The position numbers and the translations under genes are program-made. A model generated the notes under the pieces. That model did no database searches and was not told where the DNA came from. It saw only the letters and a list, made by a program, of their open reading frames with translations. A DNA stretch of 64,000 bases from Chthonomonas sp. (GTDB lineage: Bacteria > Armatimonadota > Fimbriimonadia > Fimbriimonadales > Fimbriimonadaceae), in assembly GCA_016788585.1 (NCBI GenBank), contig JAEURP010000018.1, positions 98,011 through 162,010 of the forward strand, given 5' to 3'. Positions 35,401 to 44,443 of this stretch are shown here, one piece after another (the first letter of the stretch is position 1; each line of letters opens with the position of its first letter).

Positions 35401-37238
35401 TCCAAGATCGTGTCTACGGTCGCTGCACGCTAAGCACGATCATCGATCCTAAATCCAAGGAGACGATTGTCGAGTACGGCGAACTGATTAGCGAAGCTGT
35501 TTCGGTAAAAATCGGTGCGCTGGAGAAGGAGTTCTGGAATGATCTTGATGGTCTCGATGACGATGACAAAAAGCAGAAGGTTTACGACAAGTACACCAAA
35601 CTCGGCTTCATCGTGACCGACCATGGTCAATTGGGTGTCAAGATTCGGTCACCGCTGACCTGTGAGCTGGAGCAGGGAATTTGTGCCAACTGCTACGGCA
35701 TGGACCTTTCGAGCAAGAAACTCATCGAAATCGGCGTGGCTGTCGGAATCATCGCGGCCCAGTCCATCGGCGAACCCGGTACCCAGTTGACGATGCGTAC
35801 CTTCCACACCGGTGGTGTTGCGGGTGCAAAGGTGATCGCCGGAACGAACCAGTACAAGACCGGTAAGTTCATTAAGCAGTTCATGGAGGACTTCAGCGCA
35901 GCAACCTCGACGGATGCCAAGGACTTTGATCCAACCAAGCTCATTGAGAATCAAGAGAGCGTCATCAAGGGATTGATGTCTCGTGAGGTCGCTGAGGAAA
36001 CCGCGGAGCCGAAGAAGCCTGTGAAGGTTACTAAGGCGGCGACCAAGGCGCTTGAGAAGCTAGATCGCGACAGCCAAAAGCTCTGGGACAGGAGCCGCAA
36101 GACGTTCTTCTACACTTGGACGGGTGAATCGAGCGGCATTGTCCGCGTTGAAGAAATCTTTGAAGCCCGAAAGCAACCGCGTGGTAAGGCGATTATTTGC
36201 CCTGTGACCGGTACAGTTGTCGAGGTCCAAGAGTCGAGCTACGGAAGATGGGTTGTGGTTGAGGCCGATGTCGAACTAGGCGCCCCTCTTCGAGATGCCT
36301 ACATTAGCGATAAGCAGACCTGGCCAACCGGGGACAAAGGCAGGTATGACGCGAGCCTTGAACGATTGATTAGTGCAAAGCTCAACGCGCCAACCATCGC
36401 CGCCCTTCGAAAGGCGGGCGTGGAAAGCGTTCGCGTTCTGTACCCAATCCTTGTACCACCGCTTGGTCGATTGCCCGTCAGCAAGGGAATGAAGGTCATC
36501 AAGGGCGACCCGCTCACCGAAGGTCCGCTCGATCCGCACGAGGTTCTCGATCTCGCTGGCGCAGCCGCGGTCTACGACTACTTCGTCGAAAATCTGCAGC
36601 GCGTTTATAAGAGCCAGGGCGTGGACATCGGCGACAAGCACGTCGAAGTCATCATTCGACAGATGCTCCGTAAGCGAAAGGTCAAGGAGCCAGGCGACAC
36701 GCCGTTCCTGCCAGGCCAAATTGTCGACCGCTTCCGATTCCAGCGCGAAACCGAAAAGGTCAAGCGGATGATCGCAGAAGGTAAGAAGATCAAGTACAAG
36801 GATCCGATTACTGGCGAAGACGTCGAGCGCGATCCGCGTGAAGCAACGGCAACCTGGATTCTTCTCGGTATCACCGAGGCGTCGCTTGCTACCGATTCGT
36901 TCTTGTCGGCTGCGTCGTTCCAAAAGACGACTAGAGTGTTGACCGAAGCCGCGGTTCGGGGCAAGCAGGACATGCTCGTTGGCCTTAAGGAGAACGTCAT
37001 TATCGGTCGGTTGATCCCAACCGGAACGGGCGTCCGCAACTACCAGGATGTTGGAATCGAAGTCGATCGAAGCGTCTCATGGGCTCAGCAAGCGCTCAAC
37101 GCCATCGTCGAAGCCGGAGACATGGAACTCGAGGACGAACTGGACTTGCCAGAAGTCAGCCTTGCTGAACTGGCTGAGAAGGAAGACATCGTTCTTGGGC
37201 TCCCCGAGGAAGAAGGAGAAGAGCAACCGGTCGAGTAA
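32487..37238 (+). CDS. rpoC: RNA polymerase subunit beta'
   Basis: 1583 residues, longer than the about 1400 of E. coli. The N-terminal zinc ribbon is '[20 protein letters not shown]'. The catalytic Mg loop is '[20 protein letters not shown]'. The second zinc site uses Cys in '[12 protein letters not shown]', '[10 protein letters not shown]' and '[15 protein letters not shown]'. The bridge helix/trigger loop area includes '[18 protein letters not shown]'. Extra length lies at about residues 1165-1310 between the trigger loop and the C-terminal blocks, a usual place for lineage insertions. The end is acidic. It is followed by an intrinsic terminator. Confidence 0.98.
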   Translation: MADVRLFDKIRIGIASPEEIREWSKRKDATGAQIFYEVKKPETINYRTFKPERDGLFCERIFGPSKDWECSCGRYKKIKYKGIICERCGVEVTRSKVRRERMGIVELAAPVCHIWYLKGVPSPIALLLDLSPRNLEKVIYFASFIIIDIDAEQLAEKLPQIRDAVENEKLNIMKQMRELELESVTRLTNEMRNNPEEYLDEQFVKERMKSAFDRIRAEYRDADDRLKDLDIAVDALAKLQRNDLIEEDKWRAISKMLDAVDRQLRSDLASLVRANIGADAAKELLRRVDLDQLAKDLRHEIVTTTTAKRARAIKRLELVEALISSKSKPEWMILEVVPVISPELRPMVQLDGGRFATSDLNDLYRRIINRNNRLKRIMEIQAPESIINHEKRLLQEAVDALIDNGRRSRPVVGSNARPLKSLSDMLKGKEGRFRKNLLGKRVDYSGRSVIVVGPHLKLHQCGLPKEMALELFKPFVMKTLVEKKITQNIKTAKRMIERMHPAVWDGLEEVIAEHPVLLNRAPTLHRLGIQAFEPILVEGKAIQVHPLVCHAYNADFDGDQMAVHVPLSVEAQAEARVLMLSTQNLFSPADGKPTVSPIQDIVLGCYALTFEHKEGRARLQAQLDAFKKDPKKNPSPRVFNSIEEVLYVFDTVGEKERGFIINDPVQVRLTRPIFRSSDEVAYRDPATGQEFYYETTKDEDGKEVRELAPYEMEYETKIFIATPGQLIFNEILPFPMKFSDQFLNLELGKKNIADTIVACHKLVGKEGTIKLLDDMKDLGFTWATKYGLSIALTDMDPPKRREEILAEADAKSNRVDTQFRRGMLGFNEMQVELVKLWQQTYDDIGKELVSGMEQLNPLSIITVSGARGSVKQLSQLSGMRGLMMNQFNEVIYEMPVRNSFYRGLSMLEYFVTTHGARKGLADTALRTADAGYLTRRLCDVAQDVIIKRKDCETTEGVVVHRIYDEGEPIEGLQDRVYGRCTLSTIIDPKSKETIVEYGELISEAVSVKIGALEKEFWNDLDGLDDDDKKQKVYDKYTKLGFIVTDHGQLGVKIRSPLTCELEQGICANCYGMDLSSKKLIEIGVAVGIIAAQSIGEPGTQLTMRTFHTGGVAGAKVIAGTNQYKTGKFIKQFMEDFSAATSTDAKDFDPTKLIENQESVIKGLMSREVAEETAEPKKPVKVTKAATKALEKLDRDSQKLWDRSRKTFFYTWTGESSGIVRVEEIFEARKQPRGKAIICPVTGTVVEVQESSYGRWVVVEADVELGAPLRDAYISDKQTWPTGDKGRYDASLERLISAKLNAPTIAALRKAGVESVRVLYPILVPPLGRLPVSKGMKVIKGDPLTEGPLDPHEVLDLAGAAAVYDYFVENLQRVYKSQGVDIGDKHVEVIIRQMLRKRKVKEPGDTPFLPGQIVDRFRFQRETEKVKRMIAEGKKIKYKDPITGEDVERDPREATATWILLGITEASLATDSFLSAASFQKTTRVLTEAAVRGKQDMLVGLKENVIIGRLIPTGTGVRNYQDVGIEVDRSVSWAQQALNAIVEAGDMELEDELDLPEVSLAELAEKEDIVLGLPEEEGEEQPVE

Positions 37239-37257
37239 TCGACAGATGCTTAATCCC

Positions 37258-37294
37258 GGGCCGCTGAGTTGCACTCAGCGGCCCGTTTCATTTT
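37258..37294 (+). terminator. Rho-independent terminator of rpoBC
   Basis: GGGCCGCTGAGT (37258-37269), TGC loop, ACTCAGCGGCCC (37273-37284), then GTTTCATTTT. A 12-bp perfect stem. The convergent peptidase gene stops inside the T-rich tail at 37288. Confidence 0.92.
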
Positions 37295-37932
37295 CCTTTA
37301 ACCCATTCAGGGTTGCCGAAAGACTCCACGACCCTCTCGTTCCAAATGATCCAATCTCCTTCGCTCAAGCCAACGCCGAGGGCCGCGGGCCAATTGTCGA
37401 GCGCGAACTTCAGCCTGTATTGGCGGTCACGATCCCGATAGTGTGAATCCACGAGAAATGGAACAAGCCCTGAGCCTTCAGCGCGTTTTGGAGAACGATC
37501 CTCGTTGTTGCCGCCAATCATTGGGTTACTCATCAACATCGCGCCTGCGCTTGTGCCGAAGAAACTGATCCCTCTTTGCCGTGCAGCTTGAAATGTCTTC
37601 TGAACCCAAGCGGCTCCGAGTCGCTCGAAGACACGATTTTGGTCGCCTCCCGGTAACCAGATGCCTTTGGAGCTGAAGACCTGGGCCGCCAGCGTTCGCT
37701 TCTCGGCCAAAGTGAAAGTTGACTTATCGCACAGAACGACGTTGCTCGCGCCCTGCTCTTTCAAAAAGTCGACGCTGGATGGTCCTGATTCCTCCGGTGA
37801 CTCTCGCATTTGGGCCATCACCAAGATGGGTTGGTCTCTACCTCCGATTAACTCGAAGAACTTCTGCGCCATCAATGGAGTCGTGGTTCCACCGCCGGAG
37901 ATGAGTAGGGAACCGAGAGCGGTCGAGAGCAT
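37288..37932 (-). CDS. Peptidase S51 / cyanophycinase-like protein
   Basis: 214 residues. The S51 fold is seen in 'GSLLISGGGTTTPLMAQKFF', 'GIWLPGGDQNRVFERLG' and the nucleophile elbow 'GISFFGTSAGAMLMSNPMIG' (Ser in GTSAGA). The C-terminal 'DSHYRDRDRQYRLKFALDNW' carries the conserved His region. Family members include dipeptidase E and cyanophycinase; I cannot tell which from the sequence. No cyanophycin synthetase is nearby. Lacks a clear signal peptide. It lies 21 nt after hspR on the same strand and may be read from the dnaJ promoter. Confidence 0.8.
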   Translation of the reverse strand: MLSTALGSLLISGGGTTTPLMAQKFFELIGGRDQPILVMAQMRESPEESGPSSVDFLKEQGASNVVLCDKSTFTLAEKRTLAAQVFSSKGIWLPGGDQNRVFERLGAAWVQKTFQAARQRGISFFGTSAGAMLMSNPMIGGNNEDRSPKRAEGSGLVPFLVDSHYRDRDRQYRLKFALDNWPAALGVGLSEGDWIIWNERVVESFGNPEWVKGK

Positions 37933-37953
37933 CAGTCTACGTTACCCGGGCCG

Positions 37954-38355
37954 CTAGAGCTCGGGGTTGCGCCATATGAATTTGGGCGTGGGAAGGAGTT
38001 GATCTTCCTTACGTATTGGCAGGTTTGAATTGGCCAGCAAGTTGCGAATGCGTGCTTCGACCTCCGATCGGTAAGCCTCAAATTGCGTCTCCATGTCCTC
38101 GCGAGTTCTTTCCATGTCCTCAAGCAACCTTAGAATGATCTCAACGCCAGCCAGGTTCACTCCAACTTCTTGCGTGAGGCGTTGAATCCGGCGCACACGT
38201 TCGATATCGATTTCGCTATAGAGGCGGTTCTTCTGGCCAACGCGTGTGGGGATGACAAGACCAAGGCGCTCATATTGGCGCAGAGTCTGGGGGTGAATGC
38301 CGCAGAGTCGGCTAGCAACCCCAATCATGTAAAGCGGCTCGCGCTTGTCGCTCAA
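37954..38355 (-). CDS. hspR: Heat-shock repressor HspR (MerR family)
   Basis: 133 residues. The N-terminal MerR helix-turn-helix is '[20 protein letters not shown]' followed by '[10 protein letters not shown]', close to the HspR signature. The wing and '[20 protein letters not shown]' follow, then a coiled-coil dimer region ('[20 protein letters not shown]'). HspR binds HAIR sites and represses heat-shock genes, often with DnaK as co-repressor. Its gene overlaps dnaJ by 4 nt. A HAIR site lies before dnaJ, so it should regulate itself. Confidence 0.9.
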   Translation of the reverse strand: MSDKREPLYMIGVASRLCGIHPQTLRQYERLGLVIPTRVGQKNRLYSEIDIERVRRIQRLTQEVGVNLAGVEIILRLLEDMERTREDMETQFEAYRSEVEARIRNLLANSNLPIRKEDQLLPTPKFIWRNPEL

Positions 38356-39395
38356 TTCTTGACCCCCTGTAGCGAATTCAGCTTCTCGAAAAGCTCGCGC
38401 TCGGCTGGTGAAAGAGACTTTGGCATTGTGACCTTCAGCTTTACCATTAGGCTTCCTGCGCCGCCGCCACTTAAGTGCGGCATGCCTTTGCCGCTTAAGC
38501 GAAAGAACTGGCCATTTTGGCTACACTCCGGGATCTTCATGGTCACTGACCCTTTTAGCGTTGGGACCTTAATCTCTCCACCAAGAATCGCGGTTACCAA
38601 AGGTACCGATACTTCGGCTTCGAGGTCGTCCCCCTTACGCTGAAATGTTGGGTGAGCCTTTTCGCGCACAAGCACATAGAGGTCGCCTGCGCGACCATTT
38701 GCACCAATGGATCCGCGGCCCGGTACGCGTAATTTGCGCCCGTCGGCAATGCCGGCGGGGATTTTCACTTCGACCTTTTTGTTGGTCACAACTGTGGCCT
38801 GCCCTCGGCAGGTTGGGCACTTCTCGAGGTTGCTCGTCCCGGTGCCCATGCACGCTTGGCAGGTACTACCCATTCCGAAGAAGTTGCGCGACTGACCCGT
38901 GCCACCGCAAGTGGCGCACGTTGTGCTGTTTCGAGTGCGGACATAGCCGGTTCCGTCGCAAGACTTGCAGGCGTCAAGCACTTGGTAGCTAAGAGATCGT
39001 GTCGTTCCTGATGCAATTTCCTCAAGCGAAACTTCTATTTCCTTGGTAACATCCTTGGGTTCGGCGCCGCGCGGGCGAACGCCTTCGGCATGGTTCATTT
39101 GGCTAAACATCTGCTCGAAGATCGAACCGAAACCGCCACCAAAGTCGATGTTTACACCTTCGAAGTTAGAGCCTTGCTCCCAATTTTCCCCGTAGCGGTC
39201 ATATGCCTTCCGCTTCTCGGCATCACCGAGAACTTCATAAGCTTCGCTGATTTCCTTGAACTTTGATTCTGCGGCCTTATCGCCCGGATTGACGTCTGGG
39301 TGGTACTTACGTGCAAGCTTGCGGTAAGCCGACTTGATCGTTTTGTCGTCTGCCTTGCGATCTACTCCAAGAGTTTTGTAGAAGTCCTTTGCCAT
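38352..39395 (-). CDS. dnaJ: Chaperone DnaJ
   Basis: 347 residues. J domain at the N-terminus with '[16 protein letters not shown]' (HPD motif). A short Gly/Phe linker follows ('[15 protein letters not shown]'). The zinc region has four CxxC repeats: CKSC, CATC, CQAC and CPTC; the last lacks the final Gly of CxxCxGxG. The C-terminal substrate-binding domain includes '[20 protein letters not shown]'. It is a type I DnaJ with a short linker. No dnaK or grpE lies alongside; the order is dnaJ-hspR. Confidence 0.93.
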   Translation of the reverse strand: MAKDFYKTLGVDRKADDKTIKSAYRKLARKYHPDVNPGDKAAESKFKEISEAYEVLGDAEKRKAYDRYGENWEQGSNFEGVNIDFGGGFGSIFEQMFSQMNHAEGVRPRGAEPKDVTKEIEVSLEEIASGTTRSLSYQVLDACKSCDGTGYVRTRNSTTCATCGGTGQSRNFFGMGSTCQACMGTGTSNLEKCPTCRGQATVVTNKKVEVKIPAGIADGRKLRVPGRGSIGANGRAGDLYVLVREKAHPTFQRKGDDLEAEVSVPLVTAILGGEIKVPTLKGSVTMKIPECSQNGQFFRLSGKGMPHLSGGGAGSLMVKLKVTMPKSLSPAERELFEKLNSLQGVKN

Positions 39396-39417
39396 GTCAC
39401 ACTGTCGCGCTCAACGA

Positions 39418-39438
39418 CATGAGTATATAACGCTCAAG
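39418..39438 (-). promoter_or_regulatory. HAIR operator (HspR site) with -10 inside, dnaJ promoter
   Basis: On the minus strand: CTTGAGC, 7 nt (GTTATAT), ACTCATG. The HAIR consensus is CTTGAGT-N7-ACTCAAG, so 12 of 14 arm bases match. The -10-like TATACT (39422-39427) overlaps the spacer and right arm, so bound HspR would block RNA polymerase. The start codon of dnaJ is 22 nt downstream. Confidence 0.85.
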
Positions 39439-39464
39439 TGCATCCAATGGTTGCAAGGCGGGAC

Positions 39465-39470
39465 CATAAT
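39465..39470 (+). promoter_or_regulatory. -10 hexamer of probable leaderless TIGR03790 transcript
   Basis: CATAAT, 6 nt, then ATG at 39477. No ribosome site is visible. The HAIR operator lies 26 bp upstream, at about the -35 zone. Confidence 0.4.
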
Positions 39471-39476
39471 CCTCCC

Positions 39477-40616
39477 ATGCTCTTCTTCGCGCTACTGTTG
39501 GTGCCGAGCCCAGCCGATCGCGTCTTGGTTATTCAAAACCAAGATAGCCCAGCCTCAATCGCAATTTCGACAGATTATATGAAGAAGCGGAGTGTGAAGA
39601 ATCTCTTAAAGGTCAGCATCCAAGACTCAAACTTGAGCGCGGCGAATGAGACTCTGGGCTATTCAAAGTTTCAGGAATTCATCGAAAAGCCTCTTAAATC
39701 ATATTTGGCGAAGAACCAAGCGATCGATTTTATCGTGCTCACGAAGGGGATCCCTCTTCGATTGACGGGTGCCCCATTTGGTGTGAATAACAACCGTCCA
39801 TCGCTTGACTCAGCCATCGCGAGCTTTGGGTATGAGAAGCGTACTGATGTTGCGCAGATCGTCATCGATGAGCCCAACTTCAAGGGCAAATGTTGGGCAA
39901 ATCGATTCTGGAACTCTAAGGAACGGTTCTCGCACGCTAAGTTTGGCGGATACCTTGTCACGCGCCTCGACGCCTACAGCGCGGATGAGGCGCGCGCTTT
40001 GACCGCCTACGCTCTCGCCAGCGAGAAGGCGCGACCGAAAGGGAAGTTTCTCATCGACGTTGCCCAAGGGCATGGCCTCGGCAATCTGGATCAAGTCCCA
40101 ATCCCGCCAACCCCAGATGGCAAGCTGGGGCAGAATACGATGAGCGACATGACCTATAAGGATTGGGATGCCGATCTGGTCGTCGCAGGTCGCACTTTGG
40201 AAGCCAAGCACCTGACTACGCAGGTCGACCGCACAGAGGACTTCATTGGTCGAATGGGGGACCTTGCTGGCTATGCCTCGTGGGGCAGTAATGATCCAAA
40301 GTTCAACGCGGAAAACTACCTCAAGCTACGATTCGAGCCAGGGGCCATTGGAGAGACCGCGGTTTCGACCAGCGCGCGAACCTTTTTACCTACAAGAGGC
40401 GGACAATCTCTCATTGCTGATCTGGTCCACGGGCGTATCACTGGAGTCAAGGGTTATTGTGACGAGCCTTTATTAACGGCAGTTGCTTCACCCACAGTGC
40501 TTTTCGATCGGTACACGGGCGGCTGGACCCTGGCCGAGTCGTTTTATGCCGCCTCGCGCTACGTCGGCTGGGAGGATATTGTGATTGGCGATCCTCTGTG
40601 TGCGCCGTATCGGTAA
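39477..40616 (+). CDS. TIGR03790 family protein
   Basis: 379 residues from ATG 39477; the GTG at 39438 would add a basic extension and is unlikely. The N-terminus is a weak signal-like stretch ('MLFFALLLVPSPADRVLVIQ'). Family features are 'RVLVIQNQDSPASIAISTDY', 'AIDFIVLTKGIPLRLTGAPF' and 'MGDLAGYASWGSNDPKFNAE'. The C-terminus 'SRYVGWEDIVIGDPLCAPY' is typical. The family is found in Planctomycetes, Acidobacteria and Armatimonadota; function unknown. It is divergent from dnaJ with 81 nt between. Confidence 0.8.
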   Translation: MLFFALLLVPSPADRVLVIQNQDSPASIAISTDYMKKRSVKNLLKVSIQDSNLSAANETLGYSKFQEFIEKPLKSYLAKNQAIDFIVLTKGIPLRLTGAPFGVNNNRPSLDSAIASFGYEKRTDVAQIVIDEPNFKGKCWANRFWNSKERFSHAKFGGYLVTRLDAYSADEARALTAYALASEKARPKGKFLIDVAQGHGLGNLDQVPIPPTPDGKLGQNTMSDMTYKDWDADLVVAGRTLEAKHLTTQVDRTEDFIGRMGDLAGYASWGSNDPKFNAENYLKLRFEPGAIGETAVSTSARTFLPTRGGQSLIADLVHGRITGVKGYCDEPLLTAVASPTVLFDRYTGGWTLAESFYAASRYVGWEDIVIGDPLCAPYR

Positions 40617-40719
40617 ATCCAAGCCGTCCGGATTGGAACTTTCGTGGGTTTGCAATTGTTAGAATTACTAGGGCATTCGATTAAGATGTTTAAGACTATG
40701 CCCCTATCAAAGGAAACAA

Positions 40720-41748
40720 TTGAAACAATCATTAGTTCTATCAATGGCGATAGTTTTACCGTCTTGCGCGTTTGGTGACGTGATTTTCACTCGCCCGACT
40801 GCCTCGTCTTCGACAGTGATACCCTCCGCGTGGGTATGGGAAGACGGTAGCGACAGTGACCTATATGCTTACGACGATTTTATCCTTCCTGCCGACGCGA
40901 ACCTCACCGAAGTCCGGTGGAGAGGTGGCTACACGCACGCCGCCATGTGGGGTGAAGTCATTAACTTTTCAATTGCCGTGTTTGAGGGATATCCGGGAGG
41001 TAATTGGCCAATCTGCGGTAACCCGGGCGAAAATGATGCTCCCTACATTTACAAGATTGTCACCGGAAGCCTTTGTAATCCGGTAGCAGCACCAAATGGA
41101 ATGAAGGACCATTCGTTCACTCTGCCTTCACCGCTTCATCTACAAGGAAACAAAGCGTACTGGTTACGAGTTGAGGGGTACCAGCCTCTCATTCCAGATT
41201 GGGGGATAGCAACTTCGAGTCAAGGAAATGGATCGTACTTTCGATTTAGTACAGGGTCTGCCATGTTTAACTTCATGACGGGAAACATCGCGTTCACACT
41301 GGTCGGTGATTTCGATGCGACGACCATCAGCGGGGCGGTCAGCCTAACTGATTGGGCCGCTCCCCTTACCGGACTTCCAATAACAGTTGAGATTCTTGAC
41401 TCACAATTGAACGTAGTGGATACAAAGGCCGCTGTGCTAAATGAGAACGGCCACTACGCGATAAGCACTTCGCAAAGCGGCTCTCGGAGCGTACGAATAA
41501 GTAGCCTGCACTTCCTAAAGAAACGGGTCGGTACAATCAACCTTGCCGGAACACCTGTCGCGGGCGTGAATGCTGTACTGACGAATGGCGATCCTGATGG
41601 ATCGGGCGAAGTAGACGCAGTTGATATTGATTTGGTTATTCTTGGGTTTGGCTCGGCGGATCCAACCGCAGATATGGATGGCTCTGGCGAAGTTGATGCG
41701 ACCGATATCGATATTACGATCGCGAATTTTGGTGCGGTCGGTGACTAA
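40720..41748 (+). CDS. Secreted protein with C-terminal dockerin-like calcium repeats
   Basis: 342 residues from TTG 40720, which has AAAGGA at the right spacing. The signal peptide is 'MKQSLVLSMAIVLPSCAFG'. The body is a beta-rich domain ('YAYDDFILPADANLTEVRWR') followed at about residue 205 by an Ig/CNA-B-like domain. The last 50 residues hold two EF-hand-like loops, 'GDPDGSGEVDAVDIDLVILG' and 'ADMDGSGEVDATDIDITIAN'. This is a dockerin-type duplicated motif that probably binds calcium. Such endings are common in secreted proteins of this lineage, but no cohesin is seen here. Confidence 0.75.
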   Translation: MKQSLVLSMAIVLPSCAFGDVIFTRPTASSSTVIPSAWVWEDGSDSDLYAYDDFILPADANLTEVRWRGGYTHAAMWGEVINFSIAVFEGYPGGNWPICGNPGENDAPYIYKIVTGSLCNPVAAPNGMKDHSFTLPSPLHLQGNKAYWLRVEGYQPLIPDWGIATSSQGNGSYFRFSTGSAMFNFMTGNIAFTLVGDFDATTISGAVSLTDWAAPLTGLPITVEILDSQLNVVDTKAAVLNENGHYAISTSQSGSRSVRISSLHFLKKRVGTINLAGTPVAGVNAVLTNGDPDGSGEVDAVDIDLVILGFGSADPTADMDGSGEVDATDIDITIANFGAVGD

Positions 41749-41766
41749 AAGGCGTTTTCAGGGTTG

Positions 41767-42162
41767 TCAAATTTTTGTAAAGACAACCTTTACGCCTTCA
41801 AACTCTCCAACTAGCTTGCCATCGTGAGATTGCAAGTGCCTAGTTGCTCCAAACTCGCGCATGCCTTCGCCGAGGTCGGCCACCGGGCGGTTACGGACCG
41901 TCTTTGGCGTTAGCGTCACCTTTGTGCCCGCTACGTGATAGTCTCCGGCGATATCGAGACCTCGCCAGACCATCGTGTACTTACCATTTGCATTAATGAT
42001 GAGATTCACACGCTCAAGGGTATTACGGACAGGCTCGGAGGCAACACCACCGGGGGGCAAGGGGTGGCGCCCCTGCCAATGTCCGGCGACGTTCGGGGGT
42101 GCGGTGTAGCAGCCGGATATAATCAGGGCAATGGCCACGGCAACGGTTGACCTCGCCGCCAC
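41767..42162 (-). CDS. Small lipoprotein, hypothetical
   Basis: 131 residues from GTG 42162. AAGGAAGGA lies 8 nt upstream of that codon. The result is a model lipoprotein signal, '[18 protein letters not shown]', with the lipobox IISGC. The mature part is beta-rich ('[20 protein letters not shown]', '[15 protein letters not shown]') and resembles small beta-barrel or META-like domains; not assigned. Its 5' end overlaps the 5' end of purL head-to-head by 32 bp. An upstream in-frame ATG at 42276 would put more of it inside purL and lose the signal peptide. Confidence 0.6.
   Translation of the reverse strand: MAARSTVAVAIALIISGCYTAPPNVAGHWQGRHPLPPGGVASEPVRNTLERVNLIINANGKYTMVWRGLDIAGDYHVAGTKVTLTPKTVRNRPVADLGEGMREFGATRHLQSHDGKLVGEFEGVKVVFTKI
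42118..42123 (+). promoter_or_regulatory. Perfect TATAAT -10 box, probable leaderless purL promoter
   Basis: TATAAT, 7 nt, then ATG at 42131. Transcription from this box would start at or one base before the start codon. No ribosome site precedes the ATG. No clear -35. Confidence 0.5.
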
Positions 42163-44383
42163 TATGGGCGTCCTTCCTTCTGAGTTTGACCTGATTGTTG
42201 AACTCATGGGCCGTGAGCCGAACTTTACCGAACTCGGCATGTTCGCCGTGATGTGGAGCGAGCATTGTGGGTACAAGTACTCGCGGCCGATCCTCGCTTA
42301 CTTCAAGCGCTACAAGGAAGCGATGGAATCCACGGGCCTCGAAAATGCCGGGATCATTCCTATCGGCGACGGCTTGGGAGTTGCTTTTAAGATCGAATCG
42401 CACAATCACCCGAGTGCGGTAGAGCCCTATCAAGGCGCAGCAACTGGCGTTGGCGGGATTTTGCGCGACATCTTCACGATGGGCGCGCGGCCGATCGCTT
42501 GCTTGAACTCTCTTCGATTTGGGCCGATATCGGGCGAGGATGCGGTGGCAAAGCAGAATCGCTATTTATTTGAGCATGTTGTCGCGGGGATTGCCGGCTA
42601 TGGGAATTGCGTCGGCGTTCCGACGGTGGCAGGCGAAGTGGGTTTTCACCCTCGATACAGCGGCAATCCACTCGTGAATGCGATGGCGGTGGGGATTGTG
42701 GAGCTAGACAAGATCACGACCGCGGGGGCAGGTGGCATCGGCAATCCGGTCATCTACCTGGGTAGCGCGACGGGAAAGGACGGGATTCATGGGGCGACCT
42801 TTGCAAGTGAAGAACTGGGCGAAGATAGCGACGCGAAGCGACCCAATGTTCAGATTGGCGATCCGTTTGCGGAGAAGCTGCTGATCGAGGCGACATTGGA
42901 AGCTTTGGAGACGGGTGCAGTGCACTCTATTCAGGACATGGGCGCGGCGGGCTTGACTTGCTCCACCATTGAGATGAGCGCGAAGGGCGATGTAGGAATG
43001 GAGATCAACCTCGACAAGGTGCCGATGCGCGAGCGCGACATGACCGCTTATGAGCTGATGCTGAGCGAGTCGCAGGAGCGGATGCTTTGTGTGGCGCATA
43101 AGGGCCGCGAGAGGGAAGTCATCGAGGTTTTTGAGAAGTGGGGCTTGCCGGCGGTGGTGGTTGGCGAAGTGACCGACTCGGGGCGAGTGCGCGTGTATCG
43201 GCACGGGAATCTGGAATGCGACGTGAATCCGCATCACCTCGCGGACATGTGCCCGGTTTACAAGCAAGACAGTGCAGAGCCGACATACTACCGAGAGGCG
43301 GGAGCATTTGACGTGCTTGGGTTGCCTTCGGTGGACTTGAACGAGGCTTTTCGAAAGCTACTCGTGAGCCCAAATATTGCGAGTAAGCAGTGGGTTTATC
43401 GCCAGTACGACCAGCAGGTGCAGACTCAGACCAAGATTGTGCCCGGAGGCGGCGACGCGGCAGTGCTAGCCCCCCGCTTAACGAAGGCTGGAATTAGCGT
43501 AAAGGTAGACGGCAATGCGCTGTGGACGTACCTCGATCCCTATGCCGGCGGGCAGCATGCCGTACTCGAGGCGGCACGCAATGTCGCTTGCACTGGTGCG
43601 CGACCGGCAGGAATTACCGATGGATTGAACTTTGGGTCACCGCAGCAGCCGCATGTGTACTGGCAGTTCGACCGCGCCGTCCGGGGTATCGCCGACGCCG
43701 CAGAAACGATTGGCACTCCAGTGGTCAGTGGAAACGTGAGTTTCTATAATCAAAGCGAGCTTGGCGAGGTGTTGCCGACCGCCCTCATCGGCATGCTCGG
43801 CATTCTTGACGACGCAGATGATGCGATTGGGATTGCCCTGAAAACGGGCGATTCAATCGCTTGGGTCGGAATTCCGGCGAGGGACTCAAAGCACTTTGGT
43901 CTTGGCGCCAGCCAGTTTTTGTCCGTTGTCCAAGGAATCGAGTCAGGGCATCCAGAGGCTCCGAACGCACAAGCCGAAAAGGGGCTTCACGTATTTCTGG
44001 AAACGGCTGCCAAGCGGAGACTGCTTCACGCGGCGCATGACATTAGCGAGGGAGGCGCGGCAATATGCCTCTCAGAAATGGCCTTTGCCGGCAATGTCGA
44101 GTTCGATGCCGACCTTTCAGGTTTGCCTCTACCGGACCTCAGTCCGGAAGAATCGAGAGCTTTCGGAGAGTGGCCCGGGGTGGCATTTGTCTCATTTTCA
44201 CCCGATAATGGGGAACATCTACAAGGGCTCGCCGAGTCCAATGGCCTGGTTTGGTGCCAGGTGGGTAATGCAGGCGTTTCTTCGTCGAGAATCGTGCTGT
44301 CTGCTCAAACCGTACTGAATTTCAAGCTTGTAGAACTGCGGGAATTGTGGGAAAAGTCGCTTACAGCGATGATTTCTGAATAA
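42131..44383 (+). CDS. purL: Phosphoribosylformylglycinamidine synthase subunit PurL
   Basis: 750 residues, the small PurL type that needs separate PurQ and PurS. It makes FGAM in purine synthesis from FGAR, ATP and ammonia. Blocks seen are '[20 protein letters not shown]', '[20 protein letters not shown]', '[20 protein letters not shown]', '[15 protein letters not shown]' and '[20 protein letters not shown]'. No purQ or purS is adjacent. ATG 42164 is an alternative start, but the TATAAT seven nt before 42131 favours the longer form. Confidence 0.95.
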   Translation: MATATVDLAATMGVLPSEFDLIVELMGREPNFTELGMFAVMWSEHCGYKYSRPILAYFKRYKEAMESTGLENAGIIPIGDGLGVAFKIESHNHPSAVEPYQGAATGVGGILRDIFTMGARPIACLNSLRFGPISGEDAVAKQNRYLFEHVVAGIAGYGNCVGVPTVAGEVGFHPRYSGNPLVNAMAVGIVELDKITTAGAGGIGNPVIYLGSATGKDGIHGATFASEELGEDSDAKRPNVQIGDPFAEKLLIEATLEALETGAVHSIQDMGAAGLTCSTIEMSAKGDVGMEINLDKVPMRERDMTAYELMLSESQERMLCVAHKGREREVIEVFEKWGLPAVVVGEVTDSGRVRVYRHGNLECDVNPHHLADMCPVYKQDSAEPTYYREAGAFDVLGLPSVDLNEAFRKLLVSPNIASKQWVYRQYDQQVQTQTKIVPGGGDAAVLAPRLTKAGISVKVDGNALWTYLDPYAGGQHAVLEAARNVACTGARPAGITDGLNFGSPQQPHVYWQFDRAVRGIADAAETIGTPVVSGNVSFYNQSELGEVLPTALIGMLGILDDADDAIGIALKTGDSIAWVGIPARDSKHFGLGASQFLSVVQGIESGHPEAPNAQAEKGLHVFLETAAKRRLLHAAHDISEGGAAICLSEMAFAGNVEFDADLSGLPLPDLSPEESRAFGEWPGVAFVSFSPDNGEHLQGLAESNGLVWCQVGNAGVSSSRIVLSAQTVLNFKLVELRELWEKSLTAMISE

Positions 44384-44443
44384 TAATATGACCAAGGGGA
44401 TTCGTGCGTCAACGAACGCAGATTAGAACTTTTACTGAACATC

